Under the pieces are notes generated by a model. That model searched no databases and was not told the DNA's origin. It worked only from the letters and a program-made list of their open reading frames with translations. Shown one piece after another: positions 1 through 5,713 of a stretch of DNA of 5,713 nt. Origin of the DNA: Micrococcales bacterium. Its GTDB lineage: Bacteria > Actinomycetota > Actinomycetes > Actinomycetales > Cellulomonadaceae. How positions within the stretch are numbered: the first letter of the stretch is position 1; each line of letters opens with the position of its first letter. A program made the translations under genes and the position numbers. The stretch lies in the NCBI GenBank assembly GCA_009783975.1, contig WRCL01000144.1, positions 1 through 5,713 on the forward strand. Reading direction: 5' to 3'.

Positions 1-59
1 GGCCTGCGGGCTCCCAGCAGCCCGACCCGGTCCCCGCCCAGACCGACGTCGGTGTGTGA
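1..59 (+). CDS. Possible 3' end of an upstream gene (partial, hypothetical)
   Basis: Read in the frame whose codons start at position 3, the left edge encodes 18 residues rich in Pro, Gln and Ala and stops at TGA 57-59. Third codon positions are mostly G or C, as expected for coding DNA here, and the residues resemble a flexible, low-complexity C-terminus. The stop overlaps a GTG start by four bases (GTGA, 56-59), an arrangement common in translationally coupled actinobacterial genes. No family can be named from so few residues, and in DNA this GC-rich a short open stretch can occur by chance. The start lies outside the window. Confidence 0.3.
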   Translation, partial: PAGSQQPDPVPAQTDVGV

Positions 60-205
60 GCCGGGCACTGGGACGGCGACGCGGCGCAGACCGCGACCTC
101 GCCGAGATTCACGGCCTGACCTGGGCGGACATGTGCCCGGTCCGTGGGCATACCATCACGGAAGGTCTCAATTTGGTCACGGACTTGTGCTTCTGGGTCC
201 GGTAG
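56..205 (+). CDS. Possible small hypothetical protein (49 aa)
   Basis: A GTG at 56 opens a 49-codon frame ending in TAG at 203-205. The first dozen residues are strongly basic (several Arg). The rest looks more protein-like, with a mix of acidic, hydrophobic and aromatic residues, and third positions remain G/C rich. It overlaps the stop of the preceding partial frame by GTGA, which would allow coupled translation. Against it: I see no good Shine-Dalgarno sequence, I recognise no family, and its last 20 bases or so coincide with the locally AT-richer stretch that probably holds the promoter of the hairpin RNA starting near 219. It could equally be a chance ORF. Confidence 0.22.
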   Translation: MSRALGRRRGADRDLAEIHGLTWADMCPVRGHTITEGLNLVTDLCFWVR

Positions 206-213
206 GCCAGACT
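185..213 (+). promoter_or_regulatory. Candidate promoter for the 6C-like RNA
   Basis: TTGTGC at 185-190 and CAGACT at 208-213 are separated by 17 bases and resemble weak -35 and -10 boxes of a housekeeping sigma factor. Initiation about 6-8 bases after the -10 would fall at roughly 219-221, exactly where the first hairpin stem begins. The stretch from about 150 to 215 is visibly less GC-rich than its surroundings. The -10 lacks the usual leading T, so the assignment rests mainly on spacing and position. Confidence 0.3.
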
Positions 214-218
214 AGTCC

Positions 219-310
219 CCGACGGAGCCTCCTTCCTGCCCCCTGCGAGTGAGGCTCTGTCCGACGGAGCGCGTTGCCTGCCCCCTGCGTGGCGCGCTCC
301 GTCCCTTTTT
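219..310 (+). ncRNA. 6C-like actinobacterial small RNA (twin C-loop hairpins)
   Basis: Two hairpins lie one base apart. Hairpin 1 pairs 221-231 with 251-261 (11 bp, one G-U at 224/258). Hairpin 2 pairs 263-273 with 293-303 (11 bp, perfect). Both loops are 19 nt and contain the same 13-nt core CCTGCCCCCTGCG (235-247 and 277-289). The two units repeat with a 42-nt period. Their stems differ at three neighbouring pairs, and each difference is compensated on the other strand, so pairing appears selected. Tandem hairpins with C-run loops are the defining feature of the actinomycete 6C RNA, studied in Mycobacterium (B11), Corynebacterium and Streptomyces, where the C-rich loops are thought to bind G-rich mRNA sites. 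These loops have a run of five C rather than six. An alternative is an unrelated attenuator or a double terminator, but the shared loop core argues for an RNA with its own function. Confidence 0.72.
263..310 (+). terminator. Rho-independent terminator (second hairpin of the 6C-like RNA)
   Basis: A perfect 11-bp GC-rich stem (263-273 with 293-303) with a 19-nt loop is followed after two C by five T (306-310). This is a canonical intrinsic terminator geometry and would end the small RNA near 310. It should also limit read-through from upstream into the large gene at 453. Confidence 0.75.
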
Positions 311-435
311 GTCTGGGGATGTCCTGCGCGTCCGCCACCGCGACCTGGTCGTGCTGCACCAGATGAACCCCCCGGCAGTCATTTTCGGCGCACCCGGCAC
401 CTTGGTTGTGCACGGCGTGCCACCGGTCGGGGCCT

Positions 436-447
436 GGTGAGTCGGGG
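436..447 (+). promoter_or_regulatory. Weak ribosome-binding region for the large gene
   Basis: GGTGAG (436-441) lies 11 bases upstream of the GTG at 453, and GGGG (444-447) lies 5 bases upstream. Neither is a strong Shine-Dalgarno match. An in-frame TGA at 438-440 sets the upstream limit for the start, so 453 is the first possible start in this frame. GTG 462 is the next and would shorten the protein by three residues. The GGGG could in principle pair with the C-rich loops of the RNA encoded just upstream, which is inference only. Confidence 0.35.
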
Positions 448-452
448 TTAGC

Positions 453-3400
453 GTGACGTTTGTGAATGTCGCCGCTCGCTCCACCACTGCCGACCCTGCG
501 GCGTTCGGCGAGACCCACCACGTCTCGGTCGTCGCCGCTCCCACGCGCGCCGACCTCGTCGACGCTGCGGTGAGCACCTGGCGGGCAGCGCTGGTCGACG
601 AGGCCGGGGGTTCGGCCCGCAGCGACATCGACCTGCTCGCCGAGGCTGCGCTCGACCTCACCGCCGCCCACCCCTCAGGGATGGCCCAGCTGTTCGCCGG
701 ACGTCCGACCAAGCTGTCAAACCTCGTGCGTGACACCGCGGCGTTGGCCGGCGCACGCCGGCGCGCCCGTGCTGTGACTGCCCGGGCCTCGACCACCGCC
801 CAGCAGTACGGCCTGGCCCCGACCGCCTTGGCCATCGGGGTCGCCACGTGGACGTTGCACCCGGCCCCTGAGCAGGTCGACGACATGGCCGCGCTCGCCG
901 CGGCGACCGCAGCACCCGTCCCGCGCCCGCCAGCCCAGACCCACGACCCGCCGCGCACCGTGCGTGTCCCGGTGCTGCTGCGCCCCATCCAGGTCGTCCC
1001 CCGAGGCTCGGCCCACAGCGACTATGAGCTGACGCTCGAACCGACCGTCGAGGTCAACCCTGTGCTCGCCCGGGCCCTGCGCGCCCGTGGGGCGTTGCTC
1101 GACCCGGTCGCGCTGGCCGCGTCGACGTTCGCCGACGGCGGGTTTGACCCACGTGGGGCCCTGGACCGCCTGGCTGCCCTCGGCGAGGCGGTGCTCGCGG
1201 GGTTCGAGCTGACCGACCGGCGCGTCGTGGGGACGTTCGTCCACCCCGGGCAGGTGCTCGTCGACGACCTCGACGCCCTGGCCGGCCTGCTCGAACGCCA
1301 CGAGGTCATCGCCGCCCTCGCTGGTGCCCCCGACGCGACCAAGACGTTACGCGTCACGCTGCCCGACCCGCCGGCCGGCGACCGTCACCTGGCCACCGAA
1401 CGTGGTGTCGGGGACCTCGACGACGCCCAGCGGCACGTGCTGGACATCGTCGCGTCTGGGGTCCACGTGTTCGTCGACGCGCCGTCGGGCGCTGATGTGG
1501 CTGGGACCGTCGCCGGGATCGTCGCCGAAGCCGCCGCCGCAGGCAAGACCGTCCTGTACGTGCCTGGCAGCCGCCGCGGGACGCTCGCGCTCGCCGACAC
1601 CCTGGCCCGCCACCGCCTGGACGACCTGCTGCTCGACGTGCCGACCGGCCCTGCGTGGCGGATCGAGGTGACCCGGCGCCTGCTGTCAGCGATGACGCTC
1701 GCCGTGCCCGAGGTCGACCTCGACGAGCTGGGCCAGCTGCACGACCAGACGACCGACCTGCGCGAACGCCTTGCCGCGTATGTCGAGACGATGCACCAGG
1801 TGCGAGTCCCGTGGGGGCTCTCAGCGTTCGACGTGCTGCAGCACCTGGCCGCGCTCACCTCGACCCGGCCGGTGCCGCGCACGACCGCGCGGCTGTCAGC
1901 TGAGGCCGTGCAGATCATCGACGGCCCACGCCGGGCCGAGCTCGGCGCACAGCTGTGGCGTGCTGCAGAGCTCGGGGCGTTCGTCATCCGTCCTATGGAC
2001 ACCGCGTGGCATGGCGCTGACCTGCACTTCGACATCGACGCTGAAGTTGCTCTCACCCGGGTCGAACGGTTGCTGGAAAGCTCGCTGCCCGCCCTGGCCG
2101 CACGTGCCGGCCAGCTGTCGGAGGAGACCGGGCTGACTGAGCCGGCGTCGTTGGACGACTGGGCCACCGAGCTGGCGATGCTCGCCGACGTACGTGACTC
2201 CCTCGACGTGTTCCGCCCCGAAGTGTTCGAACGTGACCCGGCGGACCTCGTCGCCGCGACAGCGTCCAAGGCGTGGCGTTCAGCGCGTGGTGTGGAGATG
2301 GGGATGTGGACCCGGCGGCGCCTGCGCCGCCAGGCACGTGACCTTGTGCGCCCAGGGCGTCCCGTCGACGACCTGCACACCGCCTTGGTGCAGGTCCAGG
2401 TGCGCCGCGAGGCGTGGCGCGCCCTGTGCCCGTCTGGGGGCTGGCCACGCCTGCCCAACGCGTTCGAGCTTGTCGAGGACGAGTTCGCCGCGGTGCGCCG
2501 TGACGTCATCGCGCTCGAAGCGGTGCTGTCCGACGACCGTCCACGCCTGTCAGGGCTGACCTTGGACCACCTCGTCGACCGCCTCACCTTGCTGCGGTTC
2601 GACGCCCCGTCGCTGGCCGGGCTGCCTGAACGCACGACGCTGCTGGCCAGCGCCGAAGCCGCCGGGCTGGGGCCGCTCATCGACGACCTGCGCACCCGGC
2701 ACACCCCACCTGACCTCGCCCCGGCTGAGGTCGAGCTCGCGTGGTGGGCGAGCGTGTTCGAGCTCATCCTCAGCCAGGACCCGGCGCTGGCCGGGTACGA
2801 CGGGACAGGTCTGGACGCGCTGTCCGAGCGGTACGCCCAGGTGGACCGGGCGCTGGTCGCCACACGCGCCCCGGTGCTCGCCCACGAGGTCGTCACCGAG
2901 CTCCAGGCCCGGTTGCGCCGCCACCGTGACCAAGGTGAAGCCCTGTTCGTCGAGCTTGTCGAAGAGTCGCTGGGCACGTTGCGCGACACGGTCGAGCGCT
3001 ACCCGGAGATCACCCGGCACCTGCGGCCGGTCGTCGCGGCCAGCCCCCTGCTCGTCCCGGCGGTCGCGCCGCCCGCGCGCCAGGTCGACGTCGTCGTCCT
3101 TGACGCTGCTGGGCACCTGTCGACCGCTGTGGCCGTCCCGGCCCTGGCACGCGGACGGCAGGTCGTCGTCGTCGGCGACGCCCGGTGCGCCTCACGCAGC
3201 GCCTTGCGTGACCTGGCCCAGGTGCTGCCCGTCGTGGCCCTGCGCGCTGACACCTCACGTCGTGACCCGCACCTGACCGCGTTCCTCGCCGCCCACGGGT
3301 ACGCCGGGGTGCTCACCCCCGTGCCGCTGCCCGAGTCCGCCCCGCTCGTGGCCTTGTACGAGGTCGACGGGACAGGGATGCCCGACCCGTCGGGGATCGT

Positions 3401-5573
3401 CGACTCCACCCGCGTCGAGGTCGACCAGGTGCTCGACCTCGTGCTCGGGCATGTCGAGGCCGACAACGGCGAGTCGCTCGCGGTCGTCACCGTCACCGCC
3501 CGCCACGCTGACGCGGTCCGTGACGCGATCGACGCCGAGACCCGCAGCAACCCGGCGCTCGGCGCGTTCTGCGACTCGCGGCGCGGTGAACCGTTCGTCG
3601 TCGTCGACCTGCCGAACGTCGCCGGGCTCACCCGTGACACGGTGATCTTGTCGCTGGGCCTGGGCCGCACCCCGCACCGGCGGGTGCTGCACTCGTTCGC
3701 GGCGATCTCCGACGACGGTGGGGACGCGCTGCTGCTGGACGCCCTGGGCTCGGCCCGGCACCGCCTCGACGTCGTGGCGTGCTTCGGCAAACCCGACCTG
3801 GACCCGCACCGTCTGCGCGGGGCAGGGCCCCGGCTGCTGGCGGACCTGCTGGACTTCGCCCGGCACCGCGGCGCCGGCGACGAACCCGACGTCGACCGCG
3901 ACACCATCGGCGACGAGACCGGCGCCCCCACCGCCGGGGCTGGTCCGCTGCTCATGGACATCGCCGAACGGCTGTGGCAGCACGGCCTGGACGTCGAGCT
4001 TGACCACGGACTGGCTGGTGGGGTGCATATCCCGCTCGTCGTGGGCCACCCTGCCCTGCCGGGACGGTTCCTCGTCGCGGTGCTCACCGACGACGCCGCG
4101 TACGTCGCTGAGCCGTCGGTGCGCACCCGCGACCGCCTGGCCGCGGACCGGTTGCGCGCGCTGGGTTGGACTGTGGTGCGGATCTGGTCGGCTGCGGCGT
4201 TCCTCGACCCCGAAGCCGAGGTCGACCGGGTGCGGCGCGCCCTGCACGCCGTCTTGCCGCCGCAGCTCGCCATGCCGGCGACCCGTCCGCCGACGAGGCC
4301 CGAACCGGTCGTCCCCGAGTCTGCTGTGCCGACCCGTCAGCTCGCGGTCCCCGGTGACCTCGACGAGTTCGTCGCTGCTGAGCTTGCTGGTCTCGTCGTC
4401 CATGGTGACCGTCGCCGCCCGTCGCCTGTGCGGTCGCAGGCGCTGGCCGTGGCTGAGCAGTCCGCGGCTGTGGAACCACAGCGGGTCGCCTCTCCGTTGT
4501 CGGACCCGCTGTTCGTCATCCCCGACTCGGCCACGGCCCCGCTGGGCGAACGGCCGTTGTTCTTGTCCGCGCTGGACGACCAGCGTGCGCAGGCCCAGGC
4601 CAGCGACCCGCCGGCCCTGGACGAGACAGCGCTCGCTGGCTCGGGCATCGCCGAGCCGCCGGTCCAGCCCGACGAGGCAGCCCTGGCCCTGGAGCCGAGC
4701 AGCACCCACGCCGACGCCGTGGACGAGCCCGGCGCCGACATCCCTGCCGCCGGGCTCGTGCCTGGCCATGTGGAACAGGTCGGCGACGCGATGCCGTCGG
4801 ACCGGGTCCGCTTCACCCAGCCTGCGTTCACCTCGGTGGATCCTCTCGTGTGGTTGTCCCCGCCCGACGCGCAAGCCCTCGACGGCATCACCGACGTGCA
4901 CGACGAGTCCCCAGACCCGGCTGCCCCGGTCTGCGCACCGGGCGTGGCCGAGGCTGACGACCTTGACGCGGCCCCAGACCTCGGCCCGGACGACGAAGAC
5001 GTCGAACCCCTCGAGATGCCACGTGACCCCACGACCGGCGAACAGGAGGCTTTCGACCGCCTCGGATGGTTCTCCCCGCGCTCGGCTGGTCCTCGGTTCC
5101 CGCCGGTCTTCCCCCAGCGGCCTGCCCCCGACGCCGGCACCGAGACTCTCGATGACGTCACCAACGCCAAGCCCCCCGAGCCGGTCAGCCCAGCCCCCGC
5201 TGCCGTATCGGCACCGGCGGGCAAACCCGGCACCGGTGCACCTGCCAAGAAACCGCCCCGCGCAGCACGCACACCCACGGACGTCGCCAGCGCCGCCGCT
5301 GGGCTGCCAGAGATGCTCAGCCTCGACCTGGACGCCGAGCAGCTGTCGTTGTCGTTGTCGGCCAAACCCCGCCCTGACGTCCTGCCCGGCCTGCCGGTCA
5401 GCGCCTACACCGACGACGAGCTCGACGCGGTCATCGAATGGTTGCTGTCCGACGGCCACGAACGCACCCGCTCTGGTCTGGCCGCCGAGGTCCGCACCGA
5501 GCTCGGCGTCAAACGCCGCTCCAAACGTTTCGACTCCGCCGTCCGCGCGGCGGTCTCCCGCGCCCTGGCATGA
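453..5573 (+). CDS. DUF4011-type SF1 helicase/Vsr-like nuclease paralogue, predicted catalytically inactive
   Basis: This 1706-residue protein has the domain order of large actinobacterial DUF4011 helicases. Residues ~40-250 resemble DUF4011 (W43 region, then a 'VLLRP' segment and 'EVNPVLARALRARG'). The helicase core runs from Q326 to ~1130: Walker A site at 342-352 (DAPSGADVAGT, no Lys), motif Ia-like 364-385, Walker B at D884 (DAAG), motif III 908-914 (GDARCAS), motif V 1055-1062 (NVAGLTRD), motif VI ~1094-1104 (GSARHR at 1099-1104). About 530 residues separate Walker A from B, as expected for the inserted stalk. Residues ~1165-1270 match an MTES_1575/Vsr-like endonuclease fold (E1172-R1173, D1213, Y1217, 'RDRL', GW 1238-1239, 'RIWS' ending 1246) but lack the usual acidic residues (P1194, L1211). 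A disordered acidic Pro/Ala linker (~1272-1649) leads to a C-terminal helical domain (1650-1706). No signal peptide or membrane segment is seen, so it is probably cytoplasmic and nucleoid-associated. ATPase and nuclease activity are unlikely; a structural or DNA-binding role is inferred. No coupled gene is visible. The frame and codon use are intact, arguing against a pseudogene. Confidence 0.88.
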   Translation: MTFVNVAARSTTADPAAFGETHHVSVVAAPTRADLVDAAVSTWRAALVDEAGGSARSDIDLLAEAALDLTAAHPSGMAQLFAGRPTKLSNLVRDTAALAGARRRARAVTARASTTAQQYGLAPTALAIGVATWTLHPAPEQVDDMAALAAATAAPVPRPPAQTHDPPRTVRVPVLLRPIQVVPRGSAHSDYELTLEPTVEVNPVLARALRARGALLDPVALAASTFADGGFDPRGALDRLAALGEAVLAGFELTDRRVVGTFVHPGQVLVDDLDALAGLLERHEVIAALAGAPDATKTLRVTLPDPPAGDRHLATERGVGDLDDAQRHVLDIVASGVHVFVDAPSGADVAGTVAGIVAEAAAAGKTVLYVPGSRRGTLALADTLARHRLDDLLLDVPTGPAWRIEVTRRLLSAMTLAVPEVDLDELGQLHDQTTDLRERLAAYVETMHQVRVPWGLSAFDVLQHLAALTSTRPVPRTTARLSAEAVQIIDGPRRAELGAQLWRAAELGAFVIRPMDTAWHGADLHFDIDAEVALTRVERLLESSLPALAARAGQLSEETGLTEPASLDDWATELAMLADVRDSLDVFRPEVFERDPADLVAATASKAWRSARGVEMGMWTRRRLRRQARDLVRPGRPVDDLHTALVQVQVRREAWRALCPSGGWPRLPNAFELVEDEFAAVRRDVIALEAVLSDDRPRLSGLTLDHLVDRLTLLRFDAPSLAGLPERTTLLASAEAAGLGPLIDDLRTRHTPPDLAPAEVELAWWASVFELILSQDPALAGYDGTGLDALSERYAQVDRALVATRAPVLAHEVVTELQARLRRHRDQGEALFVELVEESLGTLRDTVERYPEITRHLRPVVAASPLLVPAVAPPARQVDVVVLDAAGHLSTAVAVPALARGRQVVVVGDARCASRSALRDLAQVLPVVALRADTSRRDPHLTAFLAAHGYAGVLTPVPLPESAPLVALYEVDGTGMPDPSGIVDSTRVEVDQVLDLVLGHVEADNGESLAVVTVTARHADAVRDAIDAETRSNPALGAFCDSRRGEPFVVVDLPNVAGLTRDTVILSLGLGRTPHRRVLHSFAAISDDGGDALLLDALGSARHRLDVVACFGKPDLDPHRLRGAGPRLLADLLDFARHRGAGDEPDVDRDTIGDETGAPTAGAGPLLMDIAERLWQHGLDVELDHGLAGGVHIPLVVGHPALPGRFLVAVLTDDAAYVAEPSVRTRDRLAADRLRALGWTVVRIWSAAAFLDPEAEVDRVRRALHAVLPPQLAMPATRPPTRPEPVVPESAVPTRQLAVPGDLDEFVAAELAGLVVHGDRRRPSPVRSQALAVAEQSAAVEPQRVASPLSDPLFVIPDSATAPLGERPLFLSALDDQRAQAQASDPPALDETALAGSGIAEPPVQPDEAALALEPSSTHADAVDEPGADIPAAGLVPGHVEQVGDAMPSDRVRFTQPAFTSVDPLVWLSPPDAQALDGITDVHDESPDPAAPVCAPGVAEADDLDAAPDLGPDDEDVEPLEMPRDPTTGEQEAFDRLGWFSPRSAGPRFPPVFPQRPAPDAGTETLDDVTNAKPPEPVSPAPAAVSAPAGKPGTGAPAKKPPRAARTPTDVASAAAGLPEMLSLDLDAEQLSLSLSAKPRPDVLPGLPVSAYTDDELDAVIEWLLSDGHERTRSGLAAEVRTELGVKRRSKRFDSAVRAAVSRALA

Positions 5574-5713
<140 letters not shown>

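Noticed and set aside
249..440. 63-codon + strand ORF in the same frame as the large gene, ending 12 bases before its start
   Set aside because: Its GTG lies inside the first RNA hairpin and the frame runs through the terminator. No ribosome-binding site is visible, and the N-terminal part is composed of hairpin sequence. The later part (from ATG 363) is GC3-rich but has no Shine-Dalgarno and no recognisable family, so chance is the simpler reading.
311..452. tRNA, riboswitch or a clear promoter between the RNA and the large gene
   Set aside because: I found no cloverleaf, no known riboswitch core and no convincing -35/-10 pair. The promoter of the large gene remains unidentified.
1542..1556. 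GKT at residues 364-366 as a displaced Walker A
   Set aside because: It lies in 'AAAAGKTVLYVPG', which corresponds to the motif Ia strand after the P-loop helix in this family (often 'GK-x-VLFV'). It has no preceding GxxG loop.
453..5573. The large gene as a decaying pseudogene
   Set aside because: All catalytic motifs are altered, but the 1706-codon frame has no stop or frameshift, keeps uniform G/C-rich third positions, and retains structural residues of each domain. A maintained non-catalytic paralogue fits better.

Overview
The window looks like a piece of a high-GC actinobacterial (Actinomycetota) chromosome. GC is very high, third codon positions are mostly G/C, the one large gene starts with GTG, and a twin C-loop hairpin RNA of the actinomycete 6C type is present. 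Cellulomonadaceae or other Micrococcales would fit, but I cannot fix the genus. The window ends in 54 consecutive C residues, which suggests it is a short contig broken at or inside a homopolymer, real or artefactual.

Layout. Positions 1-205 hold the possible 3' end of an upstream reading frame (stop at 57-59), which overlaps a possible 49-codon ORF by GTGA; both are weakly supported. Positions 219-310 encode two tandem hairpins with 11-bp stems and 19-nt loops. Both loops carry the same C-rich core, and the second hairpin is followed by a T-run, so it doubles as an intrinsic terminator. I read this as a 6C-like small RNA. Positions 311-452 hold no convincing gene. Positions 453-5573 are a single 1706-codon gene that dominates the window. 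Positions 5574-5659 are a short non-coding tail, and 5660-5713 are poly-C.

The large protein has the layout of the actinobacterial DUF4011-type superfamily 1 helicases: an N-terminal DUF4011-like region, a split SF1 helicase core, a Vsr/MTES_1575-like endonuclease fold, a long acidic Pro/Ala-rich linker and a small C-terminal helical domain. Each helicase signature can be placed by its flanking residues, yet the catalytic positions are replaced: Walker A Lys to Asp, Walker B Glu to Ala, motif III Gln lost, motif VI first Arg to Ser. The nuclease also lacks the expected acidic residues. The frame is open throughout with normal codon use, so this looks like a maintained non-catalytic paralogue (a pseudo-helicase/pseudo-nuclease) rather than a decaying gene.

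No operon partner of the large gene is visible in the window. Its immediate upstream neighbour is the 6C-like RNA, whose terminator should insulate the gene from upstream transcription. Any functional link between the two is speculation from adjacency.
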